From contig JBMNKK010000003.1 in assembly GCA_050952125.1 (NCBI GenBank), forward strand, positions 1,035,195 through 1,099,194: 64,000 nt of DNA, in the 5' to 3' direction. Numbering within the stretch: the first letter of the stretch is position 1; the number at the start of each line of letters is the position of its first letter. Shown piece after piece: positions 43,462 through 50,765 of this stretch. The translations under genes and the position numbers were made by a program. The notes beneath the pieces are model-generated. The model was given only the letters and a program-made list of their open reading frames with translations, was not told the DNA's origin and did not search any database. The stretch comes from UBA3951 sp050952125 (lineage in GTDB: Bacteria; Bacillota; Sulfobacillia; Fermentithermobacillales; Fermentithermobacillaceae).

Positions 43462-44277
43462 CTACCGGCCGGCTAAACCGATCATCGCTCTCAGCCCCTT
43501 GAAGGCAGTGAGATAATCATCGGCGGTGAAGGACAGAGTCCGCCCATCTATCACGTTAGAATAAGGCAACCGGGCCGCGTTTCCTGCTTGGCCTGCATCT
43601 TTGAACTCTATTTTGAAGGTCACCGGCGACTCAGGAAGCCAAACTCTCGCGCTCTTCAGGTTCGACAACGCCTCGAAAGCAGCGTTTTCAATGACCTCTC
43701 GCGCCTTCTCCGGAGCGAGGCAGCGTGCCGACGTCCTGGTAACTGCCCATTTGACAGTAGCCGTGCGCACATGAGGCAGAAGTGACTGAGCTTCTTTGCC
43801 AACCACATCATCACCGCATACAAGGACAACCGGAACGCCAAAGTAACCTGCTAATCCGGCATTGATTCCGGTTTCACCCACAGGTATGTCGTTGACCCAG
43901 ACATTGGCGACGCTGCCGCCCGAAATGGTGTGGCTGAGGACGCCCACTTCTCCCATCTTTGCGTGGTAACCCACGAAAATCGCCGCCTGGCAATCTCTAC
44001 CTATCCCCTGCATCATAGAGAGCGGCTTGGGGGCTCCCGTTATCAAAGTAGCTGCAGGATCGAGCTTCTCGATGAGTATGTTGGTCATGGGACCGTGGGA
44101 ATCGTTGACCACAATCTCGCTGGCTCCCGCTCTCACTGCTCCCGCTATCGCCGCGTTTGCCTCGCCCGTCATAAGTTCTCTGGCACGACCATAGTCGCGG
44201 CCTTCCGGCGACGTCTGCCGCGAAGCTTCTACGACACCGGAGACACCCTCGATGTCGCAAGATATGAATACCTTCAC
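43462..44277 (-). CDS. dppA: D-aminopeptidase DppA (M55 family)
   Basis: Protein of about 271 aa. The opening MKVFISCDIEGVSGVVE has the D and E zinc ligands, VVNDSHGPMTN the histidine, and VGYHAKMG and GVLSHTISG further ligands of the M55 zinc site. It removes N-terminal D-amino acids such as D-Ala from short peptides, for example those from peptidoglycan. GTG at 44277 is 6 nt after GGGGAGG; an earlier ATG directly abuts that site. It is divergent from niaR and stands alone. Confidence 0.93.
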   Translation of the reverse strand: MKVFISCDIEGVSGVVEASRQTSPEGRDYGRARELMTGEANAAIAGAVRAGASEIVVNDSHGPMTNILIEKLDPAATLITGAPKPLSMMQGIGRDCQAAIFVGYHAKMGEVGVLSHTISGGSVANVWVNDIPVGETGINAGLAGYFGVPVVLVCGDDVVGKEAQSLLPHVRTATVKWAVTRTSARCLAPEKAREVIENAAFEALSNLKSARVWLPESPVTFKIEFKDAGQAGNAARLPYSNVIDGRTLSFTADDYLTAFKGLRAMIGLAGR

Positions 44278-44405
44278 CCACATCCTCCCCTTTCTGAACA
44301 ACATTGCGGCTAGCTTCTCCTACTGCTTCGCAGATCCTGCTTTATGGACACGCCGGCGTGAAGGGAGGAACAACCCGCGGATAGAATACGACCTCGGAGG
44401 CGGTT

Positions 44406-44924
44406 ATGTTGGGCGGAGCATCCAGGCGCACGAGAATAGTGTCGATCCTGCGGGATGAATCCCCGCTGACAGGTGCAGTGTTGGCGGGCCGCCTCGGCGT
44501 GACGCGCCAAGTGATAGTCCAAGACATCACCATTCTCCGAGCTCAAGGGGAGAAGATTATCGCTACGCCAAGAGGCTACGCGCTGCTTAACGAGACCCTT
44601 GTGTCCGGTGTCACCGGGCTCGTGGCCGTAAAGCATTCTAAGGCCGAGACGCGAGAAGAGCTCTATACCATGGTAGATACAGGTGTAGAGGTGCTGGATG
44701 TGATAGTGGACCACCCGGTCTACGGGCAGCTGACGGGGCAGCTCTCTCTGGCCAGCCGCCGCGACGTAGACTACTTCCTAAAGACCATCTCAGAGACAAA
44801 AGCCGGGCTCTTGTCATCCTTGACCGACGGCATTCACCTGCACACCGTTAGGGCTAAAGACACCAGAGTTATCTCGGCGCTGGAAAAAGAGCTTAAGGCG
44901 AAAGGCTTCCTGCTGCGTGAATAA
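44406..44924 (+). CDS. niaR: Niacin-responsive repressor NiaR
   Basis: Protein of 172 aa. N-terminal helix-turn-helix (HTH_11; residues 5-60: SPLTGAVLAGRLGVTRQVIVQDI) and C-terminal 3H domain (75-170), named for three conserved histidines, seen here in AVKHSK, VDHPVYG and IHLHTV. NiaR binds nicotinate and represses NAD synthesis and niacin uptake genes in Firmicutes. A NiaX-like transporter with a candidate operator lies 0.8 kb downstream. ATG follows GGAGGCGG. 3H proteins also bind metal ions through these histidines. Confidence 0.92.
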   Translation: MLGGASRRTRIVSILRDESPLTGAVLAGRLGVTRQVIVQDITILRAQGEKIIATPRGYALLNETLVSGVTGLVAVKHSKAETREELYTMVDTGVEVLDVIVDHPVYGQLTGQLSLASRRDVDYFLKTISETKAGLLSSLTDGIHLHTVRAKDTRVISALEKELKAKGFLLRE

Positions 44925-45054
44925 GTAAGTCCCGATACCGCAAGGAGCCGCTTTCGCTTTTCCGGCCATCTACCAGCAGTTTTCCACAAAACACCTAGTG
45001 AAGGCCTCGTCCACCCATGTTAGGATCTACTGGTCTAGGGCCTAATTTCGCAAG

Positions 45055-45145
45055 AGAGCGAAACCGGGGGATCCGTCCTGGGTGAATCTCTCACCAAGAG
45101 TAGGGCATCCCTTTCACCGAACCCGTAGCTAACCCCGGCGGCCGA
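45055..45145 (+). ncRNA. c-di-AMP riboswitch (ydaO/yuaA type)
   Basis: The leader of the cell-wall hydrolase carries the conserved ydaO pieces in order: CCGGGGGATCC, GGGTGAAT, TAGGG...CCCTT, and CCGAACCCGTAGCTAACCCCGG. Outer helix P1 forms between CCGGGG (45064-45069) and CCCCGG (45133-45138). c-di-AMP binding usually shuts off downstream expression, often of wall hydrolases and osmolyte transporters, as here. No terminator separates it from the RBS at 45148-45155, so control may be at translation. Confidence 0.95.
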
Positions 45146-45161
45146 GAAAGGGGAGTTGAAA

Positions 45162-45638
45162 ATGATGAACACCGTTAAGAGAAAGCGTATTGCAGTAGTG
45201 TGCTTGGCAGCGTTCGCGTTCGTCTTGGCGTTTTCGGCAATGCCAGGAAAGGCTCTCGCCTACAGCCCGACCTACAGCGGATACACTCAGTCGGAGCTGG
45301 ATCTCCTGGCAAGAGTCGTTCACGGAGAGGCAGCGGGCGAGCCGTACGTAGGTAAAGTGGCAGTTGCGGCGGTGGTCTTGAATAGAGTGCACAGTCACTT
45401 GTTTCCCGACACCATAGCGGGTGTCATCTATGAGCCCTGGCAGTTCTCGTGCGTCGGGGGCTGGCTCTTTAATTCGACGCCGTCGGCTGACAGCTACAAA
45501 GCAGCCGTAGATGCTCTGAACGGTTGGGATCCGACTTACGGCGCGCTGTACTACTTCAACTACCACATCGTCACCAACGCGTGGCTGTGGGCGAAGCCGC
45601 ACACGATCACTATCGGAAACCACTACTTCACGTACTAA
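45162..45638 (+). CDS. Cell-wall hydrolase, SleB type (Hydrolase_2 domain)
   Basis: Protein of 158 aa. Signal peptide with a hydrophobic core (about residues 9-27) and cleavage after KALA; the mature part is a single Hydrolase_2 domain beginning LDLLARVVHGEAAGEPYVGKVAVAAVVLNR, with the conserved E in HGEA as the likely catalytic acid. It is a lytic transglycosylase-like enzyme related to the spore cortex lytic enzyme SleB but lacks an N-terminal peptidoglycan-binding domain. The ATG follows GGGGAG by 6 nt and the gene has its own riboswitch and terminator. It may act in germination or in growth wall remodelling. Confidence 0.93.
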   Translation: MMNTVKRKRIAVVCLAAFAFVLAFSAMPGKALAYSPTYSGYTQSELDLLARVVHGEAAGEPYVGKVAVAAVVLNRVHSHLFPDTIAGVIYEPWQFSCVGGWLFNSTPSADSYKAAVDALNGWDPTYGALYYFNYHIVTNAWLWAKPHTITIGNHYFTY

Positions 45639-45661
45639 GCTCCAGATAAATGGACTGGAGA

Positions 45662-45690
45662 AAAGGCCCCGGGGAACCGGGGCCCTTTCT
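45662..45690 (+). terminator. Intrinsic terminator of the cell-wall hydrolase gene
   Basis: GC-rich stem GGCCCCGG / CCGGGGCC with GGAA loop, flanked by AAAA and CTTTCT, 23 bp after the stop. Confidence 0.85.
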
Positions 45691-45718
45691 ATTGGGAAAG
45701 AACCGGCAATATTGTGTT

Positions 45719-45740
45719 TACAGGTGACAAGACACCTGCT
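45719..45740 (+). promoter_or_regulatory. Candidate NiaR operator upstream of niaX
   Basis: Inverted repeat CAGGTG-ACAAGA-CACCTG (arms 45721-45726 and 45733-45738) about 75 bp before the NiaX-like start. From memory, NiaR sites in Firmicutes contain ACAGGTGTC-like halves; niaR itself is 0.8 kb upstream. The identification is inference. Confidence 0.6.
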
Positions 45741-45812
45741 ACAGTTGAACGGGCACCGTGAGGAACGATAATCCGGAATCCGGCGACAGATCGGAGGAGG
45801 AACGTACATCTC

Positions 45813-46316
45813 ATGAAGAGCAAAGAAACCTTGCGACTTACGGCGGCATCGCTGCTCCTGGCAGTATCACTGTTGATCCCTTCCGTCTTGGGCGGTGCCG
45901 TTTACCTGCCGATAGGACCCTTCACCGCGACTCCCGCTTCTCATGTTCCAACGTTTCTCGCAATGCTTCTCGGACCGGCAATGGCCGGCGCGGTCGGGTT
46001 CGGATCTGCAGTGGGCTTCCTCAAACTGGGCCCGGTTGTAGCGACACGGGCTGCGATGCACATTCCGGTGGGAGTCTTGGGTGCATGGCTTCTCAAGAGA
46101 CGCGTTTCATTTCCACTGGCACTCGCTGCCATTGCACCCGTTCACGCGGGTCTGGAGGCTTTGGTAGTGCTCCTGTTCGGCTTCAGCATTCGGGAAGCCG
46201 GTTCTGTCGTCGCGCTAGGTACCCTCGTGCATCACTTCGTTGATTCAGCGATAGCCGTTCTAGTATGGAAGGTTGTGTACACGCGAACTTCATTCGGTGA
46301 GCTCACCACGAGGTAA
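45813..46316 (+). CDS. niaX: ECF-transporter S component, NiaX-like (niacin uptake)
   Basis: Protein of 167 aa with five or six helices. The first helix (LTAASLLLAVSLLIPSVLGG) and the segment TPASHVPTFLAMLLGPAMAGAVGFGSAVGFL followed by RAAMHIPVGVLGA fit the niacin-specific S component of group II ECF transporters, which work with a shared EcfAA'T module encoded elsewhere. The NiaR-type palindrome upstream supports niacin as substrate. RBS GGAGGAGG lies rather far (12 nt) from the ATG. Other vitamin S components cannot be excluded. Confidence 0.8.
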   Translation: MKSKETLRLTAASLLLAVSLLIPSVLGGAVYLPIGPFTATPASHVPTFLAMLLGPAMAGAVGFGSAVGFLKLGPVVATRAAMHIPVGVLGAWLLKRRVSFPLALAAIAPVHAGLEALVVLLFGFSIREAGSVVALGTLVHHFVDSAIAVLVWKVVYTRTSFGELTTR

Positions 46317-46342
46317 GCTAGGCCCAATGTAAACCGAAACGC

Positions 46343-46374
46343 AAGATAGCGGTGCCTCGCGGCCCCGCCATCTT
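46343..46374. terminator. Hairpin between niaX and the FmdB-like gene
   Basis: A 10-bp stem with one mismatch (AAGATAGCGG / CCGCCATCTT) between convergent genes. Confidence 0.5.
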
Positions 46375-46396
46375 CACTCCTGAGGATAATCTGACT

Positions 46397-46612
46397 TTAG
46401 GAATCGGCAGACTTGTCCTTGCTGCCCGAATCGCCTTTCCTGTTGTCCGTCACGTAGAAACCCGGACCCTTGAAGATGATACCAACGTTGTGGCTGATCA
46501 GCTTCTTCACAGGCTCATTGCAGTGTGGGCAGGTCTGTAGCGGCTTATCAGTTATTCTCTGCGTGACTTCAAACACTCCGCATTTTGGACATCTGTACTC
46601 GTAGATCGGCAT
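46397..46612 (-). CDS. FmdB-family zinc ribbon protein
   Basis: Protein of 71 aa opening MPIYEYRCPKCGVFEV with a second CxxC pair in TCPHCNEPVKKL: the four cysteines of a zinc ribbon. The GIIFKGPGFYVTD segment and charged C-terminal tail are typical. Members are named after a regulator of formamidase but most are uncharacterised; DNA, RNA or protein binding is possible. ATG follows AGGAGG by 10 nt. Single gene. Confidence 0.92.
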   Translation of the reverse strand: MPIYEYRCPKCGVFEVTQRITDKPLQTCPHCNEPVKKLISHNVGIIFKGPGFYVTDNRKGDSGSKDKSADS

Positions 46613-46736
46613 TTCAAACCTGACCTCCTGTTAACCGGTGAAACAGATCACTATCTCTAGGATAAAACCGATGTCAAGTACCACTGGAATTCCTGCTAGA
46701 ATATGGACAAGAGAAAGCCGTATTGGGGGAGCTAGG

Positions 46737-47765
46737 ATGAAGAGGTGCTTGCATTTCCGGTCAGTTCTTCTGTTTGTCGCCTTGTTGGTTGTAGTTGCAT
46801 TCTCATCAGGATGCAGAAAGGAAGCACCCCCGGTCAGCGGTCCTCCGCCTGCCGAGGATCCTTCGCCGCCCTCTCCCCCGGAGCCTCCGCAGGCTCTGTC
46901 GCCGATAACCGGCCTGCCCTTGGTCAATGCCGGAAGCCCGGTAGCGGTCTCAATCGACAACCATCCCGATGCGAGGCCCGAAACGGCCCTGAACCAGGCG
47001 GATATCGTCTACGAGGTCTTGGCTGAGGGCGGTATCACCAGGTATTTGGCGCTCTTCCACAGTAAGGCCCCTGAGATCGTGGGACCGGTGCGTAGTTCCA
47101 GACCTTACTTCGCCCTTCTTGCGAAGGAATGGGGAGCTGTGTTCGCCCACTGCGGAGGCGACCCGGACATGAACCGGTATCTCAGTGAATGGAATGTCAC
47201 AGATGCCAACGAGTTCGGCTACGGCCACCTGTATTGGCGAGATAACACAAGGAACATGCCTCACAATCTCTACAGCAGTGTGGAAAACCTCAGAAGGGCC
47301 GCCGACGATGAGCTGCCCGAGCCCTTGCAGCGGTACGACTTCACCGATTGGGCAGAAGTTCCTGAAGCAGGACTTCTGATAAGATACGGCAGGAGCTACG
47401 CAGTCCGGTACCGCTACGCCGAAGGCGGATACGAACGTTACATACTCGAAGGTTCTAGAGAGCCGTGGCTCCACGTAGATCGCGAAACCAAAGAAACCAT
47501 CCAGGCATCCAACATCATCATCCAGTATGCCCGAACCAGGGTCATTGACGCAGAAGGAAGGCTGGATATCGACCTTATCGGAGAAGGTAAGGCCGTGTTC
47601 CTCTTGGGCGGTACCTACAGCGAGGGCACGTGGGAAAAGACTGCCGTTTCGGAGCCAACCTGGTTCTACGGAGCCGGCGGACAGAAGATCACGCTGGCGC
47701 CAGGCCAGACTTGGGTACAGATAGTGCCGGAAGACGCGAAGGTGGAGAAACTGCCCGCACAGTAG
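46737..47765 (+). CDS. DUF3048-family lipoprotein (YerB-like)
   Basis: Protein of 342 aa. A signal peptide ends in a lipobox AFSSGC (Cys about residue 23), so it is a membrane-anchored lipoprotein outside the cell. A proline-rich linker (residues 27-48) precedes two DUF3048 domains: the N-terminal one (about 50-190: GLPLVNAGSPVAVSIDNHPDARPETALNQADIVYEV) and the C-terminal one from about 225. Their function is unknown; YerB-like proteins are common in spore-forming Firmicutes. The ATG follows GGGGGAG. The longer upstream frame is rejected because the lipobox fits this start. Confidence 0.92.
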   Translation: MKRCLHFRSVLLFVALLVVVAFSSGCRKEAPPVSGPPPAEDPSPPSPPEPPQALSPITGLPLVNAGSPVAVSIDNHPDARPETALNQADIVYEVLAEGGITRYLALFHSKAPEIVGPVRSSRPYFALLAKEWGAVFAHCGGDPDMNRYLSEWNVTDANEFGYGHLYWRDNTRNMPHNLYSSVENLRRAADDELPEPLQRYDFTDWAEVPEAGLLIRYGRSYAVRYRYAEGGYERYILEGSREPWLHVDRETKETIQASNIIIQYARTRVIDAEGRLDIDLIGEGKAVFLLGGTYSEGTWEKTAVSEPTWFYGAGGQKITLAPGQTWVQIVPEDAKVEKLPAQ

Positions 47766-47786
47766 AAACGGCCGGCAAAACATGAG

Positions 47787-47816
47787 GGCGGGTTCGACAT
47801 CAAGGTCGAACCCGCC
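47787..47816. terminator. Bidirectional terminator between the DUF3048 and membrane protein genes
   Basis: Perfect 12-bp stem GGCGGGTTCGAC / GTCGAACCCGCC with a 6-base loop, 21 bp after the DUF3048 stop, between convergent genes. Confidence 0.85.
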
Positions 47817-47859
47817 TTGACTAGCCCAACTGCGTGCAACCTGCCTCCCAGGTGACTAT

Positions 47860-48810
47860 CTACGACTTTCTCGGGGACAACTTCTGGAAAAACTTGTGCG
47901 CCGCACTCACGGCAATCACGGAACCGAAAGCGGTGGTTCCCAATTTGCCGCCTGCGCCGCCAAGGTGCGGGGAACTGAACATGAACACGAGGCCCGCTAT
48001 AACTCCCGCGACAGCCATGAGGCCCTCGTTGGAAATGCGAGCTTTGGAAGACATCCCCGCGAATGAGGCGCATATGCAGACCGTAGCCAGAGTACCTCCG
48101 ACCTCCGGGAAAAGTGACGGCAGGACAAGACCACCCACCAACCCGACAATGGCCGACCCGAATACCGCGCCTTTCCCCATCCTGACGTTGATATAGTACG
48201 CGACGACCGCGGCAATGACCGAAGTCAGGATGATCTTCTGGCCGACATCCCACCCCGGTATGCCTGAGGAAAGAAACGTCTTTCGCGAGAACACGGCGCC
48301 GAGGCAGCATCCCGCACAGGCAATCGTCCCAAGCTTGCCTCCGAAGCCGTTGAACACATCCTGGGCGAGCACATAGATGATACCTGCAATGGCCGCCGCC
48401 AACGCGAATTGGGCGCTGTCCAAGACCTTAGGAGAAGCCATACCCACGAAAGAGCCGCAGTACAAAGGCACGGCGTATGCCGGCGCGACAACCTGGGCAA
48501 CAACACCGACGAGAGCCGCCGCAACAACGGCGCCCAGCCCCATATTGATATTCAACCAGAAGGAAATGAGGGCCCCCACCACGACAGCCAAGAACAGCGA
48601 GAGGTCTTTTGCGGGAAAAACATGCCCTTGGCTCGGGGCCTTAATTATCGGCGTCTCAAGGTAGAATCCATATAGGAGAGCGGCAGACGCTGCGGCCAAA
48701 ATAGCCGTCAGCACTGCCCCGCCCGTAAACGCTTCCTTCAACGAGTAGAAGTACAATAAACCGCAGGTGGCGGCCAGAAGCAGGAAACCTGCCAAACGTT
48801 TCGCTATCAC
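47860..48810 (-). CDS. Polytopic membrane protein with an internal duplication
   Basis: Protein of 316 aa with about ten helices. Two halves repeat: GALISFWLNINMGLGAVVAAALVG is matched by AAVVAYYINVRMGKGAVFGSAIVG, and the following part CGSFVGMASPKVLDSAQFALAAAIAG by CASFAGMSSKARISNEGLMAVAGVIAG, each then reaching GGKLGT. Inverted or parallel duplications of this kind are typical of transporters and channels. I do not recognise a named family. GTG start with GGAGG 7 nt upstream. Single gene, convergent with the DUF3048 gene; substrate unknown. Confidence 0.85.
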   Translation of the reverse strand: MIAKRLAGFLLLAATCGLLYFYSLKEAFTGGAVLTAILAAASAALLYGFYLETPIIKAPSQGHVFPAKDLSLFLAVVVGALISFWLNINMGLGAVVAAALVGVVAQVVAPAYAVPLYCGSFVGMASPKVLDSAQFALAAAIAGIIYVLAQDVFNGFGGKLGTIACAGCCLGAVFSRKTFLSSGIPGWDVGQKIILTSVIAAVVAYYINVRMGKGAVFGSAIVGLVGGLVLPSLFPEVGGTLATVCICASFAGMSSKARISNEGLMAVAGVIAGLVFMFSSPHLGGAGGKLGTTAFGSVIAVSAAHKFFQKLSPRKS

Positions 48811-48861
48811 CTTGTTGCCTCCAGTCTAGGCATCCTGAATACCTACCCCATATAGGTTACC

Positions 48862-48896
48862 AAAAAAGAGTTCCGGCGGAGAGTGTCCGCCGGAAC
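48862..48896 (-). terminator. Intrinsic terminator of the hydrogenase operon
   Basis: Perfect 11-bp stem GTTCCGGCGGA / TCCGCCGGAAC followed on the minus strand by TCTTTTTTGG, 41 bp after the last hydrogenase gene. Confidence 0.93.
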
Positions 48897-48936
48897 CAGC
48901 CGGTCTAGCAAACCAACGAATCGCTGTTTGCCGGCG

Positions 48937-50754
48937 CTAGCTGCTCATGCCCGACTGAAACCCGCCGTTCGCGTCCGACGCGACGGCTCTGTCTGGAAGC
49001 CATACCCCTTGTTCTTCCTTTTCAGTCATAGTCCCGTGCTTTGAACGCTGAGTGTACGTTGTATGCAACAGCTCATGTGACTTATGGCTCAGGGGTTTCC
49101 CCAGGTAGGCCTTATACAACTCCTGGACTGCCGGGTTCTCGTGAGACTTCCTAATCGGGAGACCGCGGTCAGCCTTGTAGATGGCTTCGATCCGCTTCTG
49201 CCTGATCTCCGTATCGGTTGGAATGGGCTGCCCACCGCCTCCGATACATCCGCCGGGACAGGTCATGATCTCGATGAAGTGGAACTCTTCGCCCGCCTTT
49301 ACCCGATCGAGGATGATCTTGGCGTTCGATAGGGTGTGGGCAACGGCCACCTTAACCTTCAATCCGCCTACATCCACGGTAGCGATCTTAAGGCCTTCAA
49401 GGCCCCGTACGTTTTCGAAGTCGATATTCTCCAACGTCTTTCCGGTCACTATCTCGTATACCGTCCTGAGAGCCGCTTCCATCACGCCCCCGGTAGCGCC
49501 GAAGATGACGCCCGCCCCAGTACCGATCCCGAACGGAGCGTCGTACTCTTCCTCCTCGAGACCTGCGAAGCCGATGCCGGCTTCCTTGATCATCCTGGCG
49601 AGTTCTCTGACGGTGAGGACGTAGTCGACATCCTGATATCCGGAGGCACGCATCTCGGGGCGCTGGCACTCAAACTTCTTGGCCGTGCAGGGCATGATGG
49701 AAACCGACACGATGTCCTTAGGATCGATCCCCATCTTCTCCGCGTAGTACGTCTTTGCCAACGCTCCAAACATCTGCTGCGGCGACTTGCACGTGGAGAC
49801 GTTCTTCAGGAGATCCGGATAGAACTGCTCCACGTACTTTATCCACCCGGGGCTGCAGGAAGTGATGAGAGGCAGCGGGCCGCCTTCCTTGACCCTCTCA
49901 AGGAGCTCAGAACCCTCTTCGAGGATGGTCAAGTCGGCCGTGAAGTCAGTATCGAACACTTTGTCGAAACCGAGTCTCTTAAGTGCCGCCACCATCTTTC
50001 CGGTGCTAACGCTGCCGGGCTTCAGTCCGAAGGGCTCTCCGATCGCCACCCTCGTTGCGGGAGCGGTTTGGACTATCACATGCTTGGAGCGATCCTGTAG
50101 AGCCCGCCACACGTCTTCGGAGTAGTCACGCTCATATAGTGCTCCCACTGGACAGACCAGCGTGCACTGTCCGCACTGAACACAGGGACTTTCCGTCATG
50201 TTCTCGCCCCACGCAGGTCCGATGATAGTATCCATGCCGCGTCCAAACGGACCTATGGCGTTAACGCCTTGAACCTTCTCGCACACAGCCACACATCGCC
50301 TGCACAGGATGCACTTGTTCGAGTCCCTGATAATCGCAGGAGTCGAGTAATCCAAAACGCGCTCCTCGCGTTCTCCCTGGAAGCGTACTGTACGGATACC
50401 GAGCCTCTCTGCAAGGGACTGAAGCTCGCAGTTCAGGTTTCTCGGGCAGGTCGGGCATTCGTACGGGTGATCCGAGAGTATCATCTCTAGGGTCGTCCTG
50501 CGGGCCGCACGGACCTTAGGCGAGTTGGTGTGGACGACCATATTGTTACCTACAGGGGTAACGCACGAAGCCTGGAGCGACTTTGCTCTCTCCACCTCGA
50601 CGACGCAAACCCTGCAGCTTCCGATGACGTTCAGATCTCTCAAATAGCACAAACTGGGGATATCTATCCCTACCGTCTTGGCGGCTTCGAGGATAGAGGT
50701 ACCTTCAGGTACGGTCACCTGCTTGCCGTCGATCGTTAGTGTCACCATAGCCAT
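48937..50754 (-). CDS. hndD: [FeFe]-hydrogenase catalytic subunit (HndD/HydA type)
   Basis: Protein of 605 aa. In order: [2Fe-2S] domain (LCYLRDLNVIGSCRVCVVEV), His-ligated cluster (HPYECPTCPRNLNC), two [4Fe-4S] clusters (CILCRRCVAVC, CVQCGQCTLVC), H-cluster domain (about 220-500) and small-subunit-like tail. H-cluster motifs are TSCSPGW, MPCTAKKFE and MTCPGGCIGGGG. The second cysteine of the usual TSCCPGW, which passes protons, is serine here. The enzyme reduces protons or oxidises H2 in the cytoplasm, normally in a bifurcating complex with NAD(H) and ferredoxin. ATG at 50754 is 6 nt after GGGGGG. Last gene of the operon. Confidence 0.95.
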   Translation of the reverse strand: MAMVTLTIDGKQVTVPEGTSILEAAKTVGIDIPSLCYLRDLNVIGSCRVCVVEVERAKSLQASCVTPVGNNMVVHTNSPKVRAARRTTLEMILSDHPYECPTCPRNLNCELQSLAERLGIRTVRFQGEREERVLDYSTPAIIRDSNKCILCRRCVAVCEKVQGVNAIGPFGRGMDTIIGPAWGENMTESPCVQCGQCTLVCPVGALYERDYSEDVWRALQDRSKHVIVQTAPATRVAIGEPFGLKPGSVSTGKMVAALKRLGFDKVFDTDFTADLTILEEGSELLERVKEGGPLPLITSCSPGWIKYVEQFYPDLLKNVSTCKSPQQMFGALAKTYYAEKMGIDPKDIVSVSIMPCTAKKFECQRPEMRASGYQDVDYVLTVRELARMIKEAGIGFAGLEEEEYDAPFGIGTGAGVIFGATGGVMEAALRTVYEIVTGKTLENIDFENVRGLEGLKIATVDVGGLKVKVAVAHTLSNAKIILDRVKAGEEFHFIEIMTCPGGCIGGGGQPIPTDTEIRQKRIEAIYKADRGLPIRKSHENPAVQELYKAYLGKPLSHKSHELLHTTYTQRSKHGTMTEKEEQGVWLPDRAVASDANGGFQSGMSS

Positions 50755-50765
50755 CTCTATCCCCC

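Noticed and set aside
45707..45717. CAATATTGTGT shared with the hydrogenase operator array
   Set aside because: One 11-base match without the second box or the 20-bp phasing; could arise by chance in AT-rich promoter DNA.
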